Origin: Gambelia wislizenii
Lineage: Eukaryota > Chordata > Lepidosauria > Squamata > Crotaphytidae
DNA length: 64,000 nt
Assembly (NCBI GenBank): GCA_030847615.1
Contig: JAUMIR010000001.1
Location: 66,849,501 to 66,913,500, forward strand
Reading direction: 5' to 3'
The notes under the pieces are model-generated. The model saw only the letters and a program-made list of their open reading frames with translations. It did not search any database and was not told where the DNA came from. The position numbers and the translations under genes are program-made. Positions 32,815-43,084 of the stretch are shown here, one piece after another. Position 1 is the first letter of the stretch; each line of letters starts with the position of its first letter.

Positions 32815-33940
32815 AAAACTTGCAACAATCTTACATGCTGCAGTAACTCATCATGGCAGCCCCATAGCCATTCCATCTAACAGCCATGCCCACACCCTGA
32901 AAACATACCCACAGGAAAATTCCCAGGAGATACAGATATAAGTGCTGTTTGAGAAAGCCTCCTCTATCTGTGGAGGTTGCACTTGCTGGAAAAGGAGTAG
33001 TCTTAAATCTCAGGGAGAGTGTCCACACATAAAAGAGTCTCTCCTTTACTGCCAATCATCTTCTGCATGCAAATAGTGTTGGACATTAGCAACAGAGGAG
33101 GCAGAGCTAGGACACTCACCTCCTCACATGTAGAATCACATGTGATGAAAATGCCTAAAGAGGGCTACAGATGTTCTGCTGTTCTATTATTTATACTCAA
33201 ATGAGCTGGCATTCCAGTTAGAAATACTATTATAAAACACAGACATCCAAAACAAATAAACCACTAGTAAAATCTCGCAGTTAGACTGATGGGGCATCAC
33301 TGCTACCCTGTGCCTAGTAACCTGGGAGCATGCACCAGCAAACTCAGTGGTGCTTACTTTTCACTTCATAAACTGTAGCATTGTAAAAAGCACCGGGCTT
33401 TAACCAAAACAAATCTTCAGCCCAGAAAGGCAACATGCAGCTTTTAATTAGAAATGCAAACAATCTTGCAAAGAAATGTTACAATTTAAACTGCTAGTGT
33501 GAAGATCCCTGCCAAAGAAACGGGGAAAACAGTAAGTTTGTGCTTAACTATTTTCCTCATCCTTGAATCCTGATCTTTCAGAACAGTAAAACTTAAATGC
33601 TTCTTTACCAGCTCATTCACAGCCAAAGCAAGAAGAGTCGATCATTTATCCTGAGACAATTTCAATGGATGTCATCACTCCTGGTGTGTGTGTGTGTGTG
33701 CCTGCGTCTTGGAGCTGTGCTTCCCAAGTTCTTTCTTCAACTATATAACTGAGCCTTCTTGGCTTTCTGTGGTTTCATCAGGTTAACCATCCTTCCTACA
33801 AACACATACACACCACAGATGAACAAGCAGCATCCCTGATCCTGCAAGGGAAGAAGGGAAGAAACTAGCTAATGGTCTTCAAATTATTGGTCTTTTTCCC
33901 CACCCCACCCATCCCTGTGTATTGGAAGGCACAATTTCAG
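32815..33940. other. No recognisable gene
   Basis: No exon or named repeat seen except a (GT)n run at 33,684-33,700. Confidence 0.4.
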
Positions 33941-33950
33941 CAATCACTTC

Positions 33951-34400
33951 ATAGAATCATAGAGTTGGAAGAGACCGCAAGGGCCATCCAGTCCAACTCC
34001 CTGCCATCAGGAATATCCAATCAAAGCACTCCCAACAGATGGCCATCCAGCCTCTGTTTAAAAACCTCCAAAGAAGGAGACTCCACTACACTCCGAGGCA
34101 GTGCATTCTACTGCCAAACAGCTCTTACTGATAGGAAGTTCTTCCTAATGTTTAGATGGAATCTCTTTTCCTGTAGTTTGAATCCCTGTGTCCTAGTCTC
34201 TGGAGTAGCAGAAAACAAGCTTGCTCCATCCTCAGTATGACATCCCTTCAAATATGTAAACATGACTGTCATGTTACCTCTTAACTGTCTCTTCTCCAGG
34301 CTAAACATACCCAGCTCCCTAAGCTGTTCCTCATAGGGCATGGCTTCCAGACCTCCCACCATCCTGGTCACCCTCCTCTGGACACGTTCCAGCTTGTGTG
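33951..34400 (-). pseudogene. CR1/L3 LINE, 3' end
   Basis: The minus-strand frame reads ERVQRRVTRMVGGLEAMPYE, ELGMFSLEKRQLRGNM and KLQEKRFHLNIRKNFLSVRA, with one shift or loss relative to the copy at 26,353. It ends in the CR1 terminus (atagaatcatagagttggaa on the plus strand). 5' truncated. Confidence 0.85.
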
Positions 34401-34931
34401 TGAAAGATATCCTCTCAGAACCCAGTTTGTCCTTTGTTTTTCTCCCATAGTCCTCCAATATTTCATTAGTACCACTACTGGTTAAAAAGAAGAGGAACGA
34501 CTCTTTAATTAGTCTAAAGGATTATGAGGTTTTTGTGCTATACCTCCTTGGGTTTTGTTAGGATTTACCAGTTTTGACCCTTCTGCATCCACTCCTTTTT
34601 TTTAAGGGCTATTTACAGTGTGGATCTGCCCTAGGGCCCATCCAAAGATTTTTGTTTAAAAAAACAAAACCCTAGAGCATGCTCTACTTAGGTTTGCCCT
34701 GTGGTTTGAGGGCAAATCTTCAACTCTTTGAATTATTTTTAAACATTTTTTTTAATAGTGTAAAAGTAACATTTCACTGATGCACCATAGCAGTATAATT
34801 TTAAAGAAAAAGAAAGAAAGGAGAGATAAGAGAAGGATATATTTTTGTGTAACTCACTTGTTGGTGGAAATAAAATGCTATCGCCAGGAATTGCCAGAAA
34901 GGAGTCCAGGACAACAGAACTTTACATTTTT

Positions 34932-35470
34932 ATTTTATTTTATTTATAGCCCATCTTTTTGCTTGCACAGGATCCAAAGTTGCTCACAAGTATTTAAAAA
35001 ACAGTGTACTGCTAAAAAATCATTTATACAATTTTTTTAAAAAATTAAATTCAGCTAAAATCAGAAGATTAAAACAACATAAAACCCAGTAAGGCATAGC
35101 AGAAAAGATAAAATCACAACCCATTAAAAAATGTCCTTTCTGCCAAAGGTCTCCCTTAATAAAAAGATCTTTGCCTACCAAAGGAAGGAAAGGAGAGAGA
35201 GGGCCAAACTGAACCTCCTAAGGAATTCCCCAACCTGGGAGCAGCCATCTAGAAGGCTCTCTCCCATTCCCTCACCAAACTTACCTATGATAGTGATGGG
35301 ACCAAAAGAAAGCCTTCCCTGGAGATCTTAAAACTTGGACTGGCTCATATAGGCAGATACAGTCTTTGAGACAGGGTGGATTCAAGTCATAGAGGGCTTT
35401 AAAGGTCATAACCATTGTTTGGATTTTCAGCTTCCTGCCCCACCACGAACTACAACAACAAATACAGCAA
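34932..35470 (-). pseudogene. L2-type LINE, 3' end
   Basis: On the minus strand FKALYDLNPPCLKDCICLYE and PVQVLRSP match the RT C-terminal region of L2-group LINEs (KALhxLxPPYLxDrl, RSs). A decayed lysine/arginine-rich FxxxLKTFLxxxAF-like stretch follows. The 3' UTR ends in a gggctataaataaaataaaa-type tail (ttttattttatttatagccc on the plus strand near 34,931-34,951). Several frameshifts and stops are present. Confidence 0.65.
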
Positions 35471-35479
35471 TCTCCAGCA

Positions 35480-36940
35480 ACCTCCCAGCACATTGCCCTT
35501 ATATAGAACAGGTTCACTTCAGCAAGGTATATACCTTGCTGTAATAAACCTGTTCTAGGCAGCTACCTAGAGTTGTCCACATGTGACACCAGTTGTGAAT
35601 GTGGACTAGATAATTTTTGGCTCCCCAGTCATAGCACTCAGTCTTGAGTTGCATCACTCTGTGTTCAGGAATCCAAATGAATACATTACAGCTGATTCCA
35701 AAATGTTATTTTCCTTCATTGTAATTAAATGGATCACACTCATTTTCATTGTTGGCCTAATGTGGAGGTAATTTGAATTTAGGTCTCTGAAAGTCAAAAG
35801 GCCCAGTGTGGATTTGTCTAGTGTGCCAGCTAAAAGCTAAGCATTAGCAGGGCTAATCTGTGGCATTACAACTTTATTTTGTCTTGAGTCTCTCACATAA
35901 AGAGGAAACCCAAAACATTTTAGAGAATTAAATTGTACAATTATGAGGATAATAGCACAGGGGGAGTAAAACATGAGTCAGAGAGAAAAGAGATAGTCAG
36001 CTGAGATTTGAAATGCAATGAAGAGTTGATGAGACGGAGAGCTACAGGAAGGAAAATGTTAAATAGTTAATTAAATTTGCATCTGATTCCTTAATAGTAA
36101 ACTCAGATAGTCTGAAACATTGGAAATGAAAAGAAGTATTAGCCCATCTTGCCCTAAGCCTCTTTGCTTTAAATAACTCACTTTCATCCTAAACTCACAC
36201 CAAATATTTTTAATTATAATCCCTCTTGCTATTCGGAATACTATAATATAATGTTGAATTAATTCTCTTCTACAGCTTGATTTTTTCCATTGTCACACTA
36301 GCATACTCATAGCATCAGGTCAAGCACAATGTCACAAACTGTGGTGGTCTCCCATGGATGTTACCAGAATCAACATATTAGAATGGGGCAGAAACACATG
36401 GCAAAAATAGTTTACGATGTGATAATGATCACATGACATAACAGCAATTCACCAGGTTACAGAAAATATAGGATAGAAAACAGAGACCTTTAACAGATTG
36501 ACTGTCTTTGGTTACATACGCTGCTCCTGTTTCTTGCTTTTCTTATTTGATTGTACTGCTAACTTATTTATGAAAGAATTTTGAAGGTGTGTGGTTTTTT
36601 TTAATATATGTGTTGTAAGCCACCCTGAGTACTGTGACCAGGGTTGTAGTAAGACAATTTTCACCAGGTTGTGAGAAAACATGGGCAGAAGGATTTGAAC
36701 CTTGGTCACTGTAAGAGAGATTTCTGTGGAAAAGGTTTTCATAGGTAATGACAAAAATAACCTCCAGTTAATGCATCTTAACTTAAAGTAGATTATGAAG
36801 TTTCCAGAAAAGAAAATCAATTTAAAATGCATTATTTTCCACATGCAAAACAGTTGTGTAAATTAAATAACAGTGACTAGGAAATAACTGCATATGGTGC
36901 AAATCATCCTGCTATGATGATCTGAACTGTTAATAAAGCC
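35480..36940. other. No recognisable gene
   Basis: AT-rich. A short gttgtaagccaccctgagta at 36,612-36,631 resembles an L2 3' UTR motif but is isolated. No exon found. Confidence 0.4.
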
Positions 36941-36954
36941 TAATGAGCTGTGAT

Positions 36955-37185
36955 TTCTCTGCAAACTTGTCCACTTGAAAGTCCTTCAAATATGTTATTT
37001 TCAAAAGCCAGAGTTACTAAATTGGCTTTTCTCTGATGAAGCATTGAAGGCCTGTATGGTGTCAGCACATGTGTCAAAACTGAGAATGAATTTTCATACA
37101 CAGCTGTAGATGCACCAGCATTGAGTCCTGACATATACAAAGGGTATATGCATGACAAGGTGTCATGGTACATGTGCAATATTTT
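36955..37185 (-). pseudogene. hAT transposase, C-terminal dimerisation relic
   Basis: The minus-strand open frame of 79 codons contains STAVYENSFSVLTHVLTPYR followed by PSMLHQRKANLVTLAFENNI. This corresponds to the conserved C-terminal hAT dimerisation region, in which a Ser/Ala-x-x-E-x-x-FS core is followed by a basic segment and a hydrophobic helix. The catalytic core is absent. It could have supplied transposase for hAT-like MITEs in the past, but that is speculation. Confidence 0.55.
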
Positions 37186-37195
37186 AGTGAGAGTG

Positions 37196-37390
37196 TCTTG
37201 GAAGTCTGAGTTCCCTGCTCAGCTATGGAAACCCATTGGGGACCTTGGGCAAATCACACTCTCTCAGCCTCAAATAGAGGCAAAGGTAAACCTCCTCTGA
37301 ACAAATTTGGCCAAGAAAACCCTTTGAGAGGTTCTCCTTAGGGTCACCATAAGTCAGAAATTACTCAAAGGCAAACAGAAATATTTTAGT
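37196..37390 (+). mobile_element. Sauria-type SINE body with BovB-like tail
   Basis: Contains ccctgctcagctatggaaac, accttgggcaaatcacactc, tctcagcctc and, at the end, ggtcaccataagtcagaaat followed by tactcaaaggcaaacag. That terminal stretch is the inverse of the BovB 3' end at 21,735-21,790 (gtgccgtcaagtcagctttg, catatggtgaacc). The tRNA-like head is missing; a head-only copy of the same family lies at 41,521-41,594. Squamate Sauria SINEs with BovB tails are known. Confidence 0.65.
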
Positions 37391-37820
37391 GAGTTCATGA
37401 TGTGGTTGAGTTTGGAATTTTACAAGATTTTACCATATACTTTTCTTCGGAAAGCCAAATTGTATTTCTAAATGGTTGGCTACAATACTAGAAATGTGGA
37501 GAATGAAGGAAAATTTCATGGGGGGGGGATGGGCAGAATTCTTATTTGTGGGGAGGCAATGCCCTCAAACCCCCCATCCCCCTAGTGTAGACTCCAACTA
37601 CAATAGAAAGGTGGGATGTATTTCAACTTGAATAAAGAGAAACATGGACATTAAAGGTGGTTTGAAAATATGTTAACAGTACTAGTTCTCTTTCCTGAAT
37701 CAGATTGTGGGTCTTTTGCCCACCTAAGTTGCCACTGACAGTAGCCCTCTGAGACCTTAGGCTAAGAGACAATTTTCCCACAGTGACACCAATGAAGATT
37801 ATACTGTACCACCTTGGTCA

Positions 37821-37852
37821 AGAATGAATATAGATATAGATATAGATATATA
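37821..37852. repeat. (ATAGAT)n microsatellite, left block
   Basis: The short tract tatagatatagatatagata abuts the left end of the Tigger-like MITE at 37,853. Confidence 0.8.
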
Positions 37853-38082
37853 CAGTTATCCCTCTGCATCCACGGATTTGGTATCCAGGGATTTAAGCAT
37901 TCACAGCTTGAAAATATTCTTTAAAAAATAATAATCCAAAAAGCAAACCTTGATTTTGCCATCTTATATAAGGGACACCATTTTGCTATGCCATTGCATA
38001 TAATGGGACTTGAATAGTCATGGATTTTGGTATCCACGGTGAGTCCTGGAACCAAACCCCAGTAAACATGAAGGGACAACTG
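37853..38082 (+). mobile_element. Tigger-like MITE inside an ATAGAT microsatellite
   Basis: Begins cagttatccctctgcatcc and ends gggacaactg, flanked by TA (37,851-37,852 and 38,083-38,084). Microsatellite lies on both sides. The last 20 bases (aaacatgaagggacaact) recur at 38,126-38,144, so the right end plus adjacent repeat was tandemly duplicated. Confidence 0.75.
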
Positions 38083-38342
38083 TAGATAGATGATATAGAA
38101 CTGTAGATAGATGATATAGATATAGAAACATGAAGGGACAACTATAGATAGATGATATAGGTATATAGATCTAGATCTAGATCTAAATATAGATATAGAT
38201 ATATCTATATAGATATAGATATAGATATATAGATATCTACATCTATCTAGATCTAAATATAGATATAGATATAGATCTAAATATAGATAGATATAGATAT
38301 AGATATAGATATAGATATAGATATAGATATATAGATATATCT
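38083..38342. repeat. Compound (ATAGAT/ATAGATCT)n microsatellite
   Basis: About 260 bases of atagat with interspersed atctag variants and gatagatgatatag blocks near the MITE. Reading frames through it give Tyr/Ile/Leu-rich strings and are not genes. Confidence 0.95.
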
Positions 38343-38344
38343 CA

Positions 38345-39180
38345 GTGACTTGTAATGTTTTCAACCAGTACAAGGCAAACATTATGGCACCCCAAGTCCT
38401 TCACTGATCCAATCTCATCTTAAATCCTTCACTAACCCTGTTTTAATTGTGCTGGAGAAGAATCCGTTTCACCCTGACCCTGCCCCAATCATGTTGCTAC
38501 AATAACAGAAGCATAAGCAGCAGGGTGCAGCGGTGGGGGAGAGACCTCTTTTTCTCACTTTGCCTCTTGTAACTGGTCTCTCTGTCCCCCCATCCCCAAT
38601 CCTTCTCCTGCTTGGTAGTAATAGGGAAGAAGTAGTGCCAGCCTATCTGTAAGGCAGAGTGACCTCCTACTATAAGCACCTGATTTTGAGTGCCCATGAA
38701 AGAACAGTGAATTGTGTTGCTATTTAACACATTACTGCTGTATTGTTACTGCCATGGGGTGAGCTGCTTCTGGGTTTTTCTGATTCTGGTGCCAATTGTT
38801 GCTTGGCTTTGTTTGGGTCCTTTGCACCTTGATGAGATATAGTGTGAGGCAGGTGTCATGTGCAATTTAGCCTCAGGCACCAAAATGTGGCAGCATTGGA
38901 AGAGGGAAGTCCTTTGCTCTTCCTGTGTTTTGCATTTTGGTTGCCAAATAAAGGTACTGCTTTTTTGTGGAAATATGGACTGGGACTTAACTCTCTGAGG
39001 TTTCTACCTCCCACAAAGGTAAAACCGCCCTTTCAGACCATAATTGGTTAAGTTTTACCTATACAGCGCCAAAACATTTTTTTCCAGATGTAGCAGTACA
39101 GAGGCTTCTTGAAAAATCCAGTGATCTCTGCCTAACAAAGGAGCCCTGGCTTCACAAAGGGACAGAGACATCCTAGATAC
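38345..39180. other. No gene; weak Penelope-like trace
   Basis: No exon. The stretch near 38,925-38,985 (tttgcattttggttgccaaa, taaaggtactgc) is similar to 7,187-7,235 of the Penelope-like tail. No hammerhead-like core is visible upstream of it. Confidence 0.35.
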
Positions 39181-39183
39181 CAA

Positions 39184-40106
39184 GGGGTCATTTACACGGC
39201 AGATTTATTGCGGCAACTTGTACTTTAATTCTTTTCTGCAGCTGTGCCAGTCAGGTTTTTTTCTAATTATGCCGCTTTTTCGTTCAGACTTGGAAAAGTG
39301 TGGGGGGTGTGGCCTCCCAAACAGGCGAAGGCTTTATGAGGAAGAGGCTAGATTGTGAGTGAAAGAATCTGAAGCCCTGCATTTTCTAGCTAAAGAAAGA
39401 CTCACAGACTGCCAAAATAGCAGGGGGGAAGATCAAAGAAGTGGCTCTGTCTCTGTCTCTCTCTAAATCTGCCTGTAAATGAACTCAGTCACCCCCCGAA
39501 GCAGTCTCTGATGAAAGACTTTGCTGCCATGCCGAGGATCCTTAGGTGAACCTATCACAAGTTTTTTCAGCACAATTTGTTTAGTCGTGGTTCACAGGCT
39601 TGCAAAATAGCAGAGGATTTTTGACCCTCCCTCAGTCACCCTCCCTCCCCCAATCACAATGCAGCCTTTAGTGAAATGGTTTCTCTCGCGCGCGCGCTCG
39701 CTCACTTGCTCTCTCCCTCCCCCAAGCAGAGCTGACAGATGGGAACTTTATGATTGAAAGGTCTTGGGAATCCTTTTTCTTGGCAGACTTGCAAAATAGC
39801 AGAGAGAATTTTTCAAAGTTTCCTGAACGCTACTGAACTCAGTCCCCCTCTTTTAAGCCTGCCCCTGCATCATAGCAATCAATCACAATGCAGATCTGCT
39901 GCAGCCCTTAACGGAATGGTAGTTTACACTGCCAATAATGCGCTACATTGCAAATATACTGGCAAAAGTAGCAACATCCCTTGCCACACTATATTTGGGT
40001 GCTTTACCTTCCCCCCTTCTGAATGAGGCGATGCTGTGCCTTGACCCGTGTGAACTATCTTAGCGGTATATTTAGAGGAATATTTGCCCGTGTAAACCAC
40101 CCCCAA
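39184..40106. mobile_element. hAT-like MITE with ~190-bp internal tandem repeats
   Basis: The left end ggggtcatttacacggcaga and the right end atatttgcccgtgtaaacca + cccc are inverse-complementary with few mismatches. Inside, a unit anchored by gcaaaatagcag recurs at 39,411 (gccaaaatag), 39,602 and 39,791, giving periods of 191 and 189 bases. Each unit also carries a gaactcagtcncc-like segment and two carry caatcacaatgcag. A (CG)n run lies at 39,688-39,697. Non-coding. Confidence 0.55.
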
Positions 40107-40718
40107 GAGAGGTTGCATTGCTGCTGCAAAAGGAGTTAAATTTACTGTTCTTTGTCTCAGTTCCCACATGCCCAGGAAGTAGGAGTGGCCTCATGAGATC
40201 CCACACCTAAACAACACCACAAGAAACATCTGAGACAACATATGTGACTCCAACACCATCACTTTTCTTTCTTTGTTTTTTAACATCCTTTGTTGCCTGG
40301 AGTACTGCCACCATTGCTGGTTCCAGAGAGATGGAGAGGAAGGAAAGAACTTTGTTCCTCCTCTGCTATAGCAGAGGAGGGAAAGTGGTTGAGACTGCAA
40401 AAGCAACATCATGCATTGTCTGTCTACCCACAAGCTAAATGAGTTGGTGGGGAGGTCACATTAGCTCTCTCTGAGGAAAGCTTCTTTCCTAACATTTTTC
40501 ACTTTCATTCATAATGGCTGGTCCCAACCCAAGTCAAGCCCTTCCTTCCAATTTCTTTCCCAGCTCTGTTACCAAAGATGCAACCACTGAATTTAAGCCA
40601 AACCCCTTTCCTAACAATAATGGCTTGAACAATGTTAAAATAATTGCCACAAATAACAAAACATAACCAAACATGAATGGAGATATGAGATGGTGGGACA
40701 GAGGGAGGGGTGGACTAA

Positions 40719-41054
40719 CTCTTTACTGTGTCTTGCCGCGCAAGCAGCCTCCGGAGCAGTAATGAGGCTGCTGCGCGACAAGGGGTCCATTTTGGACGAC
40801 ACCATTTCTCTCTTGGCGGCGTCCGTGACTCTTGTGGCTGGCATTGGAGGCGGCCGCGCTGTTTTTTACTCACGGACAACTTCTGTGAGTGAAAAACAGC
40901 GCGGCCGCCTCCAATGCTAGCTGCAAGAGTCATGGACAACGCCAAGAGAGAAACGGCATCGTCCAAAATGGACCCCTTGCCATGCAGCAACCTCGTTACT
41001 GCTCCAGAGGCTGCTTGCACAGAAAGATGCTGAAAGAGACGTCTGAAAATCTCC
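40719..41054. mobile_element. 336-bp palindromic PIF/Harbinger-like MITE
   Basis: Two arms of about 135-140 bp, highly similar in inverse, flank an 11-base loop (ggacaacttct, 40,874-40,884). The pair actcac/gtgagt lies beside the loop, and gcggccgcctccaatg is matched by cattggaggcggccgc. The right terminus gtctgaaaatctcc matches the PIF/Harbinger-like ends elsewhere; the left is decayed. TAA flanks both sides (40,716-40,718 and 41,055-41,057). Because of the palindrome, both strands encode nearly the same open frame (ASGAV, GSILDD, IGGGRAVF), which is an artefact. CpG content is high. Confidence 0.75.
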
Positions 41055-41520
41055 TAAGTTTCAAAAGCTAAACACATAGAGAGATTCACTCACTCATAAA
41101 CAGATTACTGCTCAAGTTAACAAACAGAAAAGGAAAACAGAGGATTAAACTAAACTATTCAGCAAGACAAAATGCTGGGAAATTAAAAGAAAAGGATGCA
41201 GAGAAACCAAACCGACACCCGAGCTGTTTCCATAATCGGCTACTAAGAGCTAAAGCTAGCCAATGAACAATAAGAGGTAGGAGATAATTCATGAAAATAT
41301 AACTTCAGTGACTTCACACAATCCCTCCCAACAAGTACTGTGAGTGGAGAGTTCTGGTGAAATTCTTGCTTCAGATTCCATGTTAGAACCATCAATGAGC
41401 TGTTCTGCATCACACTATCTTAGCATTTTCTTTACCCAGATAGCTCATTAAAAACTATAGATTGTCATTTGGCAGCATGTGTGTCTGATCTTCCCCTTAA
41501 AGCAATTGTATCTGCTGTTT

Positions 41521-41594
41521 CCCACCCTGAATTTGAACCCTGGTCTCCAGAGTCGTAGTCCAATGCTCAAAACACTACACCATGCTGGCTTTCT
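41521..41594 (-). mobile_element. tRNA-like head of a Sauria-type SINE
   Basis: The minus strand reads gccagcatggtgtagtgttt, tgagcattggactacgactc, tggagaccagggttcaaatt. It has an A-box-like tggtgtagtg and a B-box-like gggttcaaattc. Flanking sequence does not complete a tRNA acceptor stem, and the class matches the SINE at 37,196, so this is a truncated SINE and not a tRNA gene. Confidence 0.6.
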
Positions 41595-41819
41595 GATCAG
41601 AACATCCTCCCCTTTCTATTTTTATTAATTGCAGTTCAGTGTTTGACCTAACTGTGGAGAAACTTAACAATAATTTGGGGAAACCACCAAGTTCATAAAC
41701 CACTGGCTGATATTGGCTTCTTTCAATAAACCATAGTTTAAACCATTTTTAAAAGTGAATCTCAGTTTCCCTAGATTTGGGGGAAAATATAAATTGTGGT
41801 TAATTAAAAAACAAAAATG

Positions 41820-42320
41820 AAATCATTCAAACTTCTCCTTGCAGCTGTGCAGGGGACAAGAAATTGTTTATTGTAGTAACCTCTCGCTAACAGCACAGGC
41901 TCCTCAGCAGACCCTGGAGTGGTAGTGTAAGTGGTATCATTAGCGGTACCAGACTTGCAGGTGGTATCATGAGAGCTTGGAGAAACCGAAGCAAACCCCT
42001 GATGCCCAGAGTCCCAGGAAGATGATGGAGTTGTAGCTGATGTCCCCAATAGAGAGGGGGCTTTGGTCACAGTATACTGTACATCCCTGGCGATTTAGCC
42101 GGAGTAAGAGGGGTGGCGGACAAAGCGTGCTCATATAAAATAGCCTTCAGCTGCTTGTTCTGGTTCCATCGAGCTGGGGGGGGGGGTTGAAAGCCTTACA
42201 ATGGTGACAAGATTGGACATCATGCTTTTCACCCAGGCAGAGGAGGCACTTGGAATGGCCATCTGCCTCAGGCAACTTTCCCAAACCGATCTTAAAGAAC
42301 CCTGCTGAAGCCATTTCACA
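41820..42320 (-). pseudogene. DIRS retrotransposon relic (ORF1 N-terminal zinc motif)
   Basis: A minus-strand frame reads KLPEADGHSKCLLCLGEKHD, then VQSCHHCKAFNP (42,180-42,299). Past a G/C homopolymer comes ARWNQNKQLKAILYEHALS. The D-x-H-x2-C-x2-CLG-x2-H-x5-C-x2-C arrangement is that of DIRS ORF1 proteins. The frame breaks at the run of 13 G (42,175-42,187). Downstream to about 41,820 the minus strand stays largely open but is not recognisable. It is a different segment from the relic at 28,900-30,690, so the two may derive from one family. Confidence 0.6.
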
Positions 42321-42849
42321 AGGGGCCTATGGGGAGCCGAAAACAACCAAGCAACTTCACAAATCCAATAATAACTAACAGTCAAGGAGCAAACAAACCA
42401 TAGTCAAAGATCAGTCTGAAGTCAGAGTAAGGAGAGTAATCGATCTCAAGTCAAGCCAATCCAAAGGTCAAACCACTGAGGTAGAAAATGAGGTTCAGAA
42501 ATATTCCTAGATGCTGCTAATGTGGTGGGGGAAAAGGAACCAAGGCATTTATGTGGGAAGGGAGCTTATAGAGGTCAGGGGATGGTGGACAGAGCTACCA
42601 CCAAAAATCAGTATAATGAGGTTCTAGAAGGTACCGAACTGCTCTACACAGGTGCAGGAATTACCTATTGTGTGGATTCACAGAGACAACGAAGAAGAAT
42701 GTTTATATCTCAAGACCAGAAATTAACATGTGTGATGACTGGTATAAGCAGATTTGGAATTTTGGGAGCATGTTATTGGTAGACGTACAAAATGGCCACC
42801 ATGAGGGAATTGTATTGCCTTCACAATGGCTGGAATGTAGACATGACTA

Positions 42850-43078
42850 CAGTTGTCCCTTCACATTTGCTGGGGTTTGGTTCCAGGGCACCTGTGAATA
42901 CCCAAATCCATGAATACTCAAGACCCATTATATGCAATGGCGTAGCAAAATGGTGTCCCATATATAAGATGGCAAAGCCAAGGTTTGCTTTTTGGATTAT
43001 TATTTTTTTAAGAATATTTTCAAGCCGTGAATACTTAAATCCATGAATGCCAAATCCATGAATGTGGAGGGACAACTA
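42850..43078 (-). mobile_element. Tigger-like MITE, TA target
   Basis: Reverse-oriented copy of the element at 5,166. The plus strand begins cagttgtcccttcacatttg and ends ggagggacaacta. TA flanks it at 42,848-42,849 and 43,079-43,080. Confidence 0.75.
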
Positions 43079-43084
43079 TATTCA

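Noticed and set aside
36500..36850. 110-codon minus-strand frame
   Set aside because: AT-rich, no motif, no homology seen; probably chance.
37853..38146. CRISPR-like or regulatory direct repeats at 38,064 and 38,126
   Set aside because: They are a MITE end plus microsatellite duplicated once, in a vertebrate-type genome.
37921..38382. 153-codon Tyr/Ile/Leu-rich frame
   Set aside because: Translation of an ATAGAT microsatellite plus MITE.
40690..41020. Frames on both strands encoding nearly the same peptide
   Set aside because: Explained by the 336-bp palindrome: each arm is the inverse of the other, so both strands read alike.
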